Below are positions 8,449-16,654 of a stretch of DNA of 64,000 bases, piece by piece. The notes under the pieces were generated by a model. The model did no database searches. It was given only the letters and a program-made list of their open reading frames with translations, and was not told the DNA's origin. Source of the DNA: Gammaproteobacteria bacterium (GTDB taxonomy: Bacteria; Pseudomonadota; Gammaproteobacteria; Pseudomonadales; Pseudomonadaceae); the NCBI GenBank assembly GCA_018826895.1, contig JAHJYA010000082.1:120965-184964 (forward strand). The letters are read 5' to 3'. The stretch's first letter is position 1. The number at the start of each line of letters is the position of its first letter. The position numbers and the translations under genes are program-made.

Positions 8449-9696
8449 ATGCACTACCTGACAGCGGCCCTGGCCCTCTGGCTTGGGCTCAGCTTCTGCG
8501 CGCAAGCCGCCGATCCCATTACCCTGGGCCTCAACTATCCCCGTACGGGGTCGTATAAAGAAGAAGGGTTGGCGCAAATGCGCGGCGCCTTGCTGGCCAT
8601 CGACGAGATCAACGCCGCAGGCGGCGTACTGGGGAGGCCACTGCGGCTATCCAGCAAGGACACAGCTTCGCGCCCGGCCAAAGCGGTGAAAAACGTCGAG
8701 AAACTGTCTGCCGAAGGCGCCTCGATGCTGTTCGGAGGCTCCTCCAGTGCAGTGGCCATCGCCTCAGGCAAACGCGCAGCTGAACTGGGCCTGCTGTACT
8801 TCGGCACCCTCACCTACTCCAACGACACAACGGGCAAAGACGGCCATCGTTATATGTTCCGCGAGTGCAACAACGCCTGGATGAGTGCCCGTGTGCTCGG
8901 GCAATACCTGCACAAGACCCTGCCCGACAAACGCTATTTCTACATCACCTCCGACTACACCTGGGGCCACACCACTGAAAGCTCCCTGCGCCAGACCACC
9001 AATAGCGTAGACGCCGCCATGCACCCGGGCCTCAAGGTGCAGTTTCCCGGTGCCCGTTTGGCCGACTATCAGGATGCCCTGACCCAGGCTGCCGCGAGCA
9101 ATGCCGAGGTTCTGGCCCTGGTACTGTTTGGCGAGGACCTGGTCCGCGCGATGCGTATCGCCAAGGACCTGGGCCTGACCGAGCGCATGCAGGTTGTCGC
9201 GCCCAACCTGACCCAGAGCATTGTCGAGCAAGCAGGGCCTGGCCTGATGGAGGGCGTGGTCGGCACCGAGCCTTGGACCTGGCGCGTACCGGCACTGGAA
9301 AACTCCGCCCGTGGCGAAGCCTTCGTCAAGACCTTCAGCGAACGCTACGCCATGTACCCATCCAGCTCTGCTGCATCGGCCTACAGCATCGTCTATCAAT
9401 GGGCCGATGCCGCCAAACGCGCTAATAGTCTCGATAGCGAAGCCTTGATCAAAGCCCTGGAAGGCCATCGTTATCAGTTACTCAAAGACCAACAAGAATG
9501 GCGCGCCTTCGACCACCAGAACGTGCAAACCGTGTATGCGGTCAAAGTGAAGCCACGGGAAGAGGTACTCAAGGATCCGCTCAAGCAGGATTACTTCGAG
9601 ATCGTCGGTCGTCTCGGGGGAGCCGAAGCGGCACCCAGCCTGGCCGAGTGGCAAGCCGAGCGCAAAGCCGCCGGTCAACCTTTGACGCTGCAGTGA
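8449..9696 (+). CDS. Periplasmic ligand-binding protein, branched-chain amino acid/amide type
   Basis: A 415-residue type I periplasmic binding protein with a signal peptide ending near CAQA-ADPIT. It has the family pattern ITLGLNYPRTGSYKEEGLAQMRGALLAIDEINAAGGVLGRPL, plus FGGSSSAVAIA and YFITSDYTWGH-like segments of the LivJ/AmiC fold (Peripla_BP_6). No ABC permease or ATPase is nearby, so it is either an orphan receptor for a transporter elsewhere or feeds a signalling pathway. It starts 7 bp upstream of the acyl-CoA dehydrogenase gene, so its ligand is probably the acid catabolised by that cluster. The ligand itself is unknown. Confidence 0.8.
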   Translation: MHYLTAALALWLGLSFCAQAADPITLGLNYPRTGSYKEEGLAQMRGALLAIDEINAAGGVLGRPLRLSSKDTASRPAKAVKNVEKLSAEGASMLFGGSSSAVAIASGKRAAELGLLYFGTLTYSNDTTGKDGHRYMFRECNNAWMSARVLGQYLHKTLPDKRYFYITSDYTWGHTTESSLRQTTNSVDAAMHPGLKVQFPGARLADYQDALTQAAASNAEVLALVLFGEDLVRAMRIAKDLGLTERMQVVAPNLTQSIVEQAGPGLMEGVVGTEPWTWRVPALENSARGEAFVKTFSERYAMYPSSSAASAYSIVYQWADAAKRANSLDSEALIKALEGHRYQLLKDQQEWRAFDHQNVQTVYAVKVKPREEVLKDPLKQDYFEIVGRLGGAEAAPSLAEWQAERKAAGQPLTLQ

Positions 9697-9702
9697 GGCT
9701 AT

Positions 9703-10869
9703 ATGGATTTCGACCTGAGTGATGAACAACGCCTGCTGGTAGACAGTGCCCGTCAATTCGCCAGCCGAGAGCTGGCGCCCCACGCCGCTGACTGGGACCG
9801 TGATCACCACTTTCCGGTCGCGGTGATCAAGCAGGCGGCCGAGCAAGGTTACCTGGCCCTGTATATCCAGGAAGAAGACGGCGGCCTGGGCCTGTCGCGC
9901 CTGTCCGCCTCGCTGATCTTCGAGCAACTCGCCGCCGGCTGCGTGGCCACCACGGCATTTCTCACCATCCACAACATGGCCTCGTGGATGCTCGCCTCCT
10001 TCGCCGACCAGGCGCTCAAGGATGCCTGGCTGCCGCGGCTGGTCAGCGGTGAGCTGCTGGCCTCCTACTGCCTCACCGAACCGGACGCCGGCTCCGACGC
10101 CGCGCACCTGCGCACACGCGCCCGACGCGATGGTGACGACTACGTGCTGGACGGCAGTAAGTGCTTTATCTCCGGCGCGGGCAGCACCGATGTGCTGATC
10201 GTCATGGCGCGCAGCGGCGAGGACAACGGCGCCAAGGGCGTGTCCTGCTTTCTGGTACCGGCCAATGCCGAAGGGGTGAAGTACGGGCGCAATGAATTGA
10301 AGATGGGCTGGCGCGCCCAACCAACCCGCACCATCACCTTTGAAGGCGTGCGCATCCCGGCGGGCAACCGTATCGGCCCCGAGGGTCAGGGCTTCGTTTA
10401 CGCGATGAAAGGCCTGGATGGCGGGCGTATCAATATCGCCAGTTGCTCGCTAGGGGCGGCGCAAGCGGCGCTGGAACAATCACTGCGCTATGTCGAGGAG
10501 CGCAAACAATTCGGCAAGCCACTCAGCGACTTCCAGGCTCTGCAATTCAAGCTCGCCGACATGCTCACTGACCTGACCGCGAGCCGGCAGATGGTGCGCC
10601 TGGCTGCGCACAAGCTGGACCACGGCCACAGCGAAGCCAGCCTGTACTGCGCCATGGCCAAGCGCTTTGCCACCGATCACTGCTTCAACCTGTGCAACGA
10701 AGCCTTGCAACTGCATGGTGGCTACGGCTATCTAAATGACTACCCGCTGGAGCGCTGGGTACGCGACAGCCGCGTACACCAGATACTCGAAGGCACCAAC
10801 GAAATCATGCGGGTGATCATCGCCCGCCGCCTGCTCGATCAGGGCGGCATGCTTGATCGCCTGCTCTAG
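9703..10869 (+). CDS. Acyl-CoA dehydrogenase, isobutyryl-CoA dehydrogenase-like
   Basis: A 388-residue FAD acyl-CoA dehydrogenase. Signatures are CLTEPDAGSDAAHLRT (FAD/substrate-binding signature 1), the C-terminal ALQLHGGYGYLNDYPLERWVRDSRVHQI and LEGTNEIMRVIIAR, which carries the catalytic Glu. The pattern resembles ACAD8-type isobutyryl-CoA dehydrogenases of valine breakdown, as does the gene company. It introduces a 2,3-double bond and passes electrons to ETF. It is probably co-transcribed with the binding protein and the two crotonase-fold genes behind it. Confidence 0.9.
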   Translation: MDFDLSDEQRLLVDSARQFASRELAPHAADWDRDHHFPVAVIKQAAEQGYLALYIQEEDGGLGLSRLSASLIFEQLAAGCVATTAFLTIHNMASWMLASFADQALKDAWLPRLVSGELLASYCLTEPDAGSDAAHLRTRARRDGDDYVLDGSKCFISGAGSTDVLIVMARSGEDNGAKGVSCFLVPANAEGVKYGRNELKMGWRAQPTRTITFEGVRIPAGNRIGPEGQGFVYAMKGLDGGRINIASCSLGAAQAALEQSLRYVEERKQFGKPLSDFQALQFKLADMLTDLTASRQMVRLAAHKLDHGHSEASLYCAMAKRFATDHCFNLCNEALQLHGGYGYLNDYPLERWVRDSRVHQILEGTNEIMRVIIARRLLDQGGMLDRLL

Positions 10870-10917
10870 GGTGCGCTGTGCGCACCAAGGCGAACCAGCC
10901 AATAGCACGAGGACTCT

Positions 10918-11736
10918 ATGAGCACTGCCATCGAAGCCTACAACCCGGGACTTTTCGACCTGACCCACAAACTCACCGTGGAGAAACACGGGCATACCGC
11001 GCTGATCACCATCAACCACCCACCGGCCAACACCTGGGACCGCGACTCGCTGATCGGCCTCAAGCAGATTATCGACCACCTCAACCATGACGACGCCATC
11101 TACGCCCTGGTAGTGACCGGCCAGGGCGCGAAGTTCTTTTCTGCCGGCGCCGACCTGAATATGTTCGCCGATGGCGACAAGGCCCGCGCCCGGGAAATGG
11201 CCCGGCGCTTTGGCGAAGCCTTCGAGGCCCTGCGCGATTTTCGTGGTGTATCGATTGCCGCGATCAACGGCTACGCCATGGGCGGCGGCCTGGAGTGCGC
11301 CCTGGCCTGCGACATCCGCATTGCCGAGCGCCAGGCGCAATTGGCTCTGCCGGAAGCCAGCGTCGGCCTGCTGCCCTGCGCCGGCGGCACCCAACACCTG
11401 AGTTGGCTGGTGGGTGAAGGCTGGGCCAAGCGCATGATTCTCTGCGGCGAACGCATCGACGCGGAAACTGCCCTGCGCATCGGCCTAGTCGAGCAAGTGG
11501 TCGACAGCGGCGAAGCCCGCGGCCACGCCCTACTGCTGGCGGCCAAAGTGGCGCGGCAAAGCCCGGTGGCCATACGCACCATCAAGCCGCTGATCCAGGG
11601 CGCCCGAGAGCGCAGCCCGAACACGTGGCTGAGCGAAGAGCGTGAGCGTTTCGTCGACCTGTTCGACGCCGACGATACCCGCGAAGGAGTCAACGCCTTC
11701 CTGGCAAAACGCGACCCGCAGTGGCGCAATAAGTAA
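10918..11736 (+). CDS. Enoyl-CoA hydratase (DspI/PA0745-like position)
   Basis: A 272-residue crotonase-fold protein: ALITINHPPANTWD, the oxyanion-hole segment FFSAGADLNMF, and INGYAMGGGLECALACDIRIAERQAQLALPEASVGLLPCAGGTQ. The two acidic residues expected for hydration fall in LECALACD and ALPEASVG. In P. aeruginosa the same position next to an acyl-CoA dehydrogenase and a hydroxyisobutyrate dehydrogenase is held by PA0745 (dspI), linked to the cis-2-decenoic acid dispersion signal. Orthology is from remembered gene order and length, not an alignment. Here the context looks degradative. Confidence 0.85.
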   Translation: MSTAIEAYNPGLFDLTHKLTVEKHGHTALITINHPPANTWDRDSLIGLKQIIDHLNHDDAIYALVVTGQGAKFFSAGADLNMFADGDKARAREMARRFGEAFEALRDFRGVSIAAINGYAMGGGLECALACDIRIAERQAQLALPEASVGLLPCAGGTQHLSWLVGEGWAKRMILCGERIDAETALRIGLVEQVVDSGEARGHALLLAAKVARQSPVAIRTIKPLIQGARERSPNTWLSEERERFVDLFDADDTREGVNAFLAKRDPQWRNK

Positions 11737-11783
11737 CCCGTGCGCCGTACCTCCCGGATTGCATTCAGGCGACGCCCTGCTTC

Positions 11784-11840
11784 TGTAGGAGCGAATTTAT
11801 TCGCGATTGGCCCGCCACAGCGCCCCAATCGCGAATAAAG
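11784..11840. repeat. REP palindrome
   Basis: TGTAGGAGCGAATTTATTC followed by a reversed ATCGCGAATAAA arm, in the gap between the two crotonase-fold genes. The same motif recurs at 23558, 32353, 40589 and, degenerate, at 63815. Confidence 0.85.
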
Positions 11841-11879
11841 GCTAAGCGCGCCTGCAAGGCACAACAATAAAGGTTGCTC

Positions 11880-12983
11880 ATGAACATAGAGTTTGAAGAA
11901 CGTCCCTGCCTGCACGGCCTGCGCATCGGCATCGCCAGCCTGGATGCGGAAAAGAGCCTAAACGCCCTGTCGCTGCCGATGATCGAAGCCCTGGATGCCA
12001 AGCTGCGTGAGTGGGCAGACAACCCGGCCATCGTCTGTGTGCTGCTGCGCGGCAACGGTCCCAAGGCCTTCTGCGCCGGCGGCGATGTTGTGCAGCTGGT
12101 GCAACAATGCCGCGAGCATCCCGGCGCAGTGCCACCCTTGGCACGACGCTTCTTTGCCGATGAGTACCGCCTCGACCACCGCATCCACACCTACCCGAAA
12201 CCCTTTATCTGCTGGGGCCACGGCCATGTGTTGGGGGGTGGCATGGGGCTGATGCAGGGCGCCGGCATTCGTATCGTCACCCCCGGCAGCCGCCTGGGCA
12301 TGCCCGAGGTGAATATCGGCCTGTACCCGGATGTCGGCGGCAGCTGGTTCCTCGCCCGCCTGCCAGGCAAGCTCGGCCTTTTCCTCGGCCTGACCGCCAG
12401 CAGCATCAACGCCACCGACGCCCTGGACCTGAACCTGGCCGACCGCGTGCTGCTCGACAGCCAGCAGGATGACCTGCTCAACGGCCTGGCCCAACTCAAC
12501 TGGCAGGAGCACAGTGCGCAGCAACTGCACAGCCTGCTCAAGGCCCTGGAAAACCAGGCCCGCAGTGAACTACCAGACGCCCAGTGGTTGCCGCGCCGCG
12601 AGCGCATCGATGCATTGCTGGACGTGGCCGACCTGCCCCAGGCCTGGCACGCCATCAGCGCCCTGCAGGGTGACAGCGACCCGATACTGGCCCGCGCCGG
12701 CAAGACCCTGGCCGGCGGCTGCCCGCTGACCGGACACCTGGTATGGGAGCAGATCAAACGCGCCAAACAGCTGTCACTGGCCGAGGTATTTCGCATGGAA
12801 TACGCCATAAGCCTGAACTGCTGCCGCCACCCGGAATTCCCCGAAGGCGTGCGCGCACGACTGATCGATAAAGACCACACACCACACTGGCACTGGCCGG
12901 ATGTGGCACAGATTCCGGCGCCGGTGATCGACGCTCACTTCGCGCCAGTATGGGAGGGTGAACATCCGCTGGCGGACCTGTAA
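11880..12983 (+). CDS. Crotonase-fold enzyme, 3-hydroxyisobutyryl-CoA hydrolase-like
   Basis: A 367-residue enoyl-CoA hydratase/isomerase family 2 protein (ECH_2). It shows VLLRGNGPKAFCAGGDVVQL, CWGHGHVLGGGMGLMQGAGIRI and GMPEVNIGLYPDVGGSWFLARLPGKLGLFLGLT, plus the long C-terminal helical region (FRMEYAISLNCCRHPEFPEGVRARLIDKD) typical of 3-hydroxyisobutyryl-CoA hydrolases. These release 3-hydroxyisobutyrate in valine degradation. ATG 11880 follows AAAGG; an in-frame TTG six bases upstream is less likely. With the dehydrogenase upstream and MmsB downstream it makes a nearly complete valine branch. Confidence 0.85.
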   Translation: MNIEFEERPCLHGLRIGIASLDAEKSLNALSLPMIEALDAKLREWADNPAIVCVLLRGNGPKAFCAGGDVVQLVQQCREHPGAVPPLARRFFADEYRLDHRIHTYPKPFICWGHGHVLGGGMGLMQGAGIRIVTPGSRLGMPEVNIGLYPDVGGSWFLARLPGKLGLFLGLTASSINATDALDLNLADRVLLDSQQDDLLNGLAQLNWQEHSAQQLHSLLKALENQARSELPDAQWLPRRERIDALLDVADLPQAWHAISALQGDSDPILARAGKTLAGGCPLTGHLVWEQIKRAKQLSLAEVFRMEYAISLNCCRHPEFPEGVRARLIDKDHTPHWHWPDVAQIPAPVIDAHFAPVWEGEHPLADL

Positions 12984-13011
12984 CACCCAGCCTGAGTCGA
13001 GCCAAGTCGAT

Positions 13012-13078
13012 CGCCTGGGTCAAGCGCAGCGACACCCGGGGCATCGTTTCCCGAGCATCGCTGCGCGCAACCCAGGCG
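13012..13078. repeat. Intergenic palindromic repeat (CGCCTGGGT ... ACCCAGGCG)
   Basis: An inverted repeat with arms CGCCTGGGT and ACCCAGGCG and an inner GACACCCGGG segment. A related copy with the same words lies at 41630-41699. It fills most of the gap before the dehydrogenase gene. Confidence 0.75.
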
Positions 13079-13148
13079 ACTTGCTACGCTCAATCTACAC
13101 GGGCCACCCCAGGCGACGTGCAGCACCCTTACGAGGAGGGCAACAACC

Positions 13149-14036
13149 ATGAGCCAAATCGCTTTTATCGGCCTCGGCCATATGGGCCTGCCCATGGCGC
13201 GCAACCTGCTCAAGGCGGGCCATCACCTCAGGGTATTCGATCTGCTGCCCGCGGCCATCGACGAACTGGCCAAGGAAGGCGCGCAGCCCGCCAGCAGTGC
13301 GCTCGATGCCGTCGCCCAGGCTGACGTAGTGATCAGCATGCTGCCCGCCAGCCGCCATGTCGAAGGGCTCTACCTCGGTGCTGATGGTCTGCTGAATGCG
13401 CTCAAAACCGGCACTTTGGTGCTGGAGTGCTCGACCATCGCGCCGCAGGTCGCACGCAACGTGCATCACGCGGCCCAAGAGCGCGGTATCGAACTGCTCG
13501 ATGCGCCCGTGTCCGGCGGTACCGCTGGCGCCGCGGCGGGCACCCTGACCTTTATGGTCGGTGGTGCAGCCAAGGTGCTGGCCAAGGCCCGTCCGCTGTT
13601 CGAGGCCATGGGCAGAAATATCTTTCACGCCGGCCCTGAGGGTGCCGGCCAGGTGGCCAAGGTGTGCAACAACCAGGTCCTGGCCGTGCAAATGATCGCC
13701 ACCGCCGAAGCCATGGCCATGGGCGTAGCCAACGGTCTGGAGCCAGCGGTGCTGGCCGAGATCATGCGGCAAAGCTCGGGCGGCAACTGGACGCTGGAAA
13801 AGTACAACCCCTGGCCCGGCGTCATGGAAAACGCCCCGGCATCCAAAGGCTATAGCGGCGGCTTTATGGCCGAACTGATGGCCAAGGACCTGGGCCTGGC
13901 CCAGGAAACCGCCCAAGCCAGCGGCAACAGCACACCCATGGGCGCACTGGCCTTGCAGCTGTACCGTTTGTTGCTCGAGCAAGGTAAGGGCAAGCAGGAC
14001 TTTTCCGTGGTGCAGCAACTGTTTACCGAGCGATGA
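13149..14036 (+). CDS. mmsB: 3-hydroxyisobutyrate dehydrogenase family protein
   Basis: A 295-residue beta-hydroxyacid dehydrogenase. The N-terminal NAD(P)-binding motif is FIGLGHMGLPMARNLLKAGH. The substrate motif is DAPVSGGTAGAAAGTLTFMVGG, and the catalytic Lys is in GQVAKVCNNQVLAV. It oxidises 3-hydroxyisobutyrate to methylmalonate semialdehyde in valine breakdown. The P. aeruginosa protein at the matching position (PA0743) has been described as acting on L-serine, so substrate choice is not certain. It starts behind AGGAGG. Confidence 0.88.
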   Translation: MSQIAFIGLGHMGLPMARNLLKAGHHLRVFDLLPAAIDELAKEGAQPASSALDAVAQADVVISMLPASRHVEGLYLGADGLLNALKTGTLVLECSTIAPQVARNVHHAAQERGIELLDAPVSGGTAGAAAGTLTFMVGGAAKVLAKARPLFEAMGRNIFHAGPEGAGQVAKVCNNQVLAVQMIATAEAMAMGVANGLEPAVLAEIMRQSSGGNWTLEKYNPWPGVMENAPASKGYSGGFMAELMAKDLGLAQETAQASGNSTPMGALALQLYRLLLEQGKGKQDFSVVQQLFTER

Positions 14037-14118
14037 GTAAGCTTGGATCAGCCAACCCACTTACACTCGCTACCATCAAGGCAAGACAAGATGTCACCTA
14101 ACCGCCAAGGAGTATTCG

Positions 14119-14457
14119 ATGCTGTACGTTAAACGCGATGCCTGGGGCAACCTGCAACGGGTCGAGTCAGCGGCGTTCGAGGGCATGGATGGCGAGCTGG
14201 CAGCCGATGATCAGGCGGCCCAGGAATGGCTCACTCAGCAGAACGCCGAGCAGAGCCTGATACAACTCAAGCAGAGTGACCTGGACATGATCCGCGTACT
14301 CGACGACTTGATCACCGTGCTGATCAGCAAAGGCGTGGTGCGCATCACCGACTTGCCCGAAGCCGCACAAATGAAACTGGTCGGCCGCAGCAAGGCGCGT
14401 CACGCCCTGGGTGGTTTGAATCAACTGGTCAGCGAAGATGAGTCTGGGCTGATCTGA
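14119..14457 (+). CDS. Conserved hypothetical protein
   Basis: A 112-residue cytoplasmic acidic helical protein with no signal peptide or membrane segment. The middle part (LIQLKQSDLDMIRVLDDLITVLISKGVVRITDLPEAAQMKLVGRSKAR) looks like a conserved helical domain. Similar Pseudomonas proteins are often labelled tryptophan synthase beta-like, a name that nothing in this sequence supports. It starts 83 bp after the dehydrogenase and may be its co-transcribed last gene. Confidence 0.75.
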   Translation: MLYVKRDAWGNLQRVESAAFEGMDGELAADDQAAQEWLTQQNAEQSLIQLKQSDLDMIRVLDDLITVLISKGVVRITDLPEAAQMKLVGRSKARHALGGLNQLVSEDESGLI

Positions 14458-14484
14458 GTAACGCCAGCTCTGGCAATCCATAAC

Positions 14485-14512
14485 ACAGGCGCGGCATCCA
14501 GCCTGCGCCTGT
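14485..14512. terminator. GC-rich hairpin between convergent genes
   Basis: ACAGGCGC (14485-14492) pairs with GCGCCTGT (14505-14512) between the stops of two convergent genes. There is no clear T run, so termination is only probable. Confidence 0.45.
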
Positions 14513-14525
14513 TGCCCTCAATTAC

Positions 14526-14966
14526 TCAGTAGCGCCGTGCTTCGCTGCGCCGATCATAGGCCTGACGCGGTGCGCTCTGAATCAGCGGATTGCCCTGCGG
14601 GCGGGCATGCTGCTGACGATGCTCCGGGCGATACTCGGGCCTGCCTGCATTGTGGTGGCGGCGGTCGTCGTGACGCTTGCCGCCCTGATAGTGCGGTGCA
14701 GGTACATAACGGTGCGGTGCTGGACGATAGGCGTGGGCGCCATATCGACGGCGGTCGTCGTAATAGCGGCGTCGATCATCGTAGCGGTCATGGCGCGGCA
14801 CCACGTACACCGGTTGGTAGATACGTTGAGGCGGCGGTGAATAGTAGTAACTCTGCGCATAGCCACGGTCATAACTGCGGTAGCGCGAGTCGTAAGTGTC
14901 GCCGTAGACGGCGCAGCCAGTCAGTAAAAAACCTATGGCAGCAGTAAGCATGAGTTTGAGGGACAT
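14526..14966 (-). CDS. Tyr/Arg/His-rich lipoprotein of unknown function
   Basis: A 146-residue predicted lipoprotein with a signal peptide and lipobox LLTGC (Cys18). The mature chain is low-complexity and very rich in Tyr, Arg, His, Asp and Pro (RYDDRRRYYDDRRRYG), with no recognised domain. It could be a surface-exposed, disordered envelope protein. The gene stands alone. Confidence 0.7.
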   Translation of the reverse strand: MSLKLMLTAAIGFLLTGCAVYGDTYDSRYRSYDRGYAQSYYYSPPPQRIYQPVYVVPRHDRYDDRRRYYDDRRRYGAHAYRPAPHRYVPAPHYQGGKRHDDRRHHNAGRPEYRPEHRQQHARPQGNPLIQSAPRQAYDRRSEARRY

Positions 14967-15237
14967 GGCGGCCTCCTTCGACCGCTGGGTCGGCGCCGAC
15001 CAATGTCGGCACCCGGGATCGCTCCCATCACCTATGACTCTGCGCCAGGCTGGCGGTGCCCTGACACCCGATAGATTTTCAATGCAAGGTGTAACGGCCT
15101 AGGGCCTGCTCCCGTTTCGTTCGCGGCAACGCGGCTCACGATGAAACGGCAACAGACCCTAGCTGGCACGCGATTCGCTAGACAGGCCACCAGGAAACCC
15201 GCCTCGGCGGGCGTGCGGTAGTAACAACCAATGGTTT
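14967..15237. other. Gene-free stretch before riboswitch 1
   Basis: It holds the promoter region of the minus-strand lipoprotein, a palindromic repeat (15099-15162) and a CCCGCCTCGGCGGG hairpin (15198-15211) just before the first guanidine riboswitch. No gene is supported. Confidence 0.7.
15099..15162. repeat. CTAGGG...CCCTAG palindromic repeat, short copy
   Basis: Arms CTAGGGCCTGCTCCCGTTTC and GAAACGGCAACAGACCCTAG enclose about 24 bp. Related copies lie at 27786-28066 and 56077-56132. Confidence 0.8.
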
Positions 15238-15327
15238 GCTAGGGTTCCGACCGCAATGCGGTGACTGGTCCGAGAGCGGACGACCTCCCAAGCAGGGGGT
15301 TACACGGCGGGATAAAAGCCCGGGAGA
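15238..15327 (+). ncRNA. Guanidine-I (ykkC) riboswitch, copy 1
   Basis: The conserved ykkC blocks occur in order: GCTAGGGTTCCG, ACTGGTCCGAGAG, ACCTCC with its hairpin partner, and ACACGGCGGGATAAAAGCCC followed by GGGAGA. This aptamer binds free guanidinium and switches on genes downstream. It lies 54 bp before a binding-protein gene. No T-rich terminator follows it, so control of translation initiation is more likely than of transcription. Confidence 0.95.
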
Positions 15328-15381
15328 ACGCGCTGCATCACTGCCGCCTTTCCGTTCCCGTTCCCCCTGCTTGAGGTTGCC

Positions 15382-16458
15382 ATGCGCCCATTGACTCGCC
15401 TTGCCCGCATTACCGCCCTGTCGCTGTTTTCCCTGTGCCTTTTGTTTAACCAAAGTGCCAACGCCGAAGCGAAAACCTTCAAGCTGTGCTGGTCGATCTT
15501 CGCCGGCTGGATGCCCTGGGGCTACGCCGCCGAGCAAGGCATCGTGAAGAAGTGGGCCGACAAATACGGCATTCGCATCGAAGTCAGCGAAGTGCCCGAT
15601 TACGTAGCCTCCATCGAGCAATACACGGCCGGGCAATACGACGCCTGCACCATGACCAACATGGATGCCCTGACCATCCCGGCTGCAGCGGGCGTGGACT
15701 CCACCGCAATGATCATTGGCGACTTTTCCAACGGTGCGGACGCACTGTTACTACGCGGCAGCGGCAAGAACATCCAGGACCTCAAGGGCAAGACCGTGTT
15801 GCTGGTAGAGAACTCGGTATCTCACTACCTGCTCAGCCGCGCTCTGGAGTGGGCCTTGCTCAAGCCCGAAGACGTCACCATCCAGCACGTCTCTGACCTG
15901 AAGATTGCCGAGGCTTTCCTCGCCGGCCAGGGCGATGCAGTGATCACCTGGAACCCGATCCTGTCGAGCATCAAGCGCCAGGCCGAGGTCAGCCAGGTGT
16001 TCAGTTCCAACTTCATTCCCGGTGAAATCGTCGACCTCACCGTGGTCAACAGCAAAACCCTGGCCGAGTACCCGGAACTGGGCAAGGCGCTGACCGGTGC
16101 CTGGTTTGAAACCCAGCGCCTGCTCGGCCTGCCAACCGACGAGGGGCGCGCCGCGCGAGCGAAAATGGCTGAGGCCGCAGGCACCACGCCGGAAGACTTC
16201 ACTCAGCAGCTCGACACCCTGCGCTCGTTCTATGCACCGCGTTATGCCCTGGCATTCGCCCGTGCCAACAAGATGCCCGAACTGATGGAGCGGGTGGCAC
16301 GCTTCGCCGATGCCCAAAAGTTGCTCGGCGGCGATGGCAATGGCCTAGCCAACCTGGGCATTGCCTTCAGCGGCGAGCGCACCCTCGGCAATTCAGAACG
16401 CATCATGCTGCGCTTCACCGGGCAGTACATGCAGATGGCTGCCGACAAGGCGCTGTAG
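15382..16458 (+). CDS. ABC transporter substrate-binding protein for guanidine, paralogue 1
   Basis: A 358-residue NitT/TauT-like periplasmic binding protein with a signal peptide ending near ANA-EAKTF. Motifs are CWSIFAGWMPWGYAAEQG, AGQYDACTMTNMDALTIPAA and VDLTVVNSKTLAEYP. Proteins of this type accompany urea-carboxylase/guanidine operons and are often labelled urea or nitrate binding. The guanidine riboswitch in front makes guanidine the likely ligand. A second, closely similar protein is encoded 361 bp downstream; only that copy directly adjoins the permease. Confidence 0.85.
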   Translation: MRPLTRLARITALSLFSLCLLFNQSANAEAKTFKLCWSIFAGWMPWGYAAEQGIVKKWADKYGIRIEVSEVPDYVASIEQYTAGQYDACTMTNMDALTIPAAAGVDSTAMIIGDFSNGADALLLRGSGKNIQDLKGKTVLLVENSVSHYLLSRALEWALLKPEDVTIQHVSDLKIAEAFLAGQGDAVITWNPILSSIKRQAEVSQVFSSNFIPGEIVDLTVVNSKTLAEYPELGKALTGAWFETQRLLGLPTDEGRAARAKMAEAAGTTPEDFTQQLDTLRSFYAPRYALAFARANKMPELMERVARFADAQKLLGGDGNGLANLGIAFSGERTLGNSERIMLRFTGQYMQMAADKAL

Positions 16459-16654
16459 AGCACGCACCAACACCGCGCACAACGCAAAAACCAGCCCCAC
16501 CAGGGCGCACCCAAACCCTAATATCTGCCCGACGACAGCGCCTGGGGCCGTCATACCGGCGCTGCCAACACCTGGCACGATGTTCGCTTAGCCCTAGATG
16601 TGCAGGAATACCCCGCCTCGGCGGGATCGCGGCACCACAATTTGCAATAGCTGA
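16459..16654. other. Spacer between paralogous binding-protein genes
   Basis: No gene is seen. It ends with a second CCCGCCTCGGCGGG hairpin (16612-16625), identical to the one before riboswitch 1, which suggests that the riboswitch, leader and gene were duplicated together. Confidence 0.6.
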
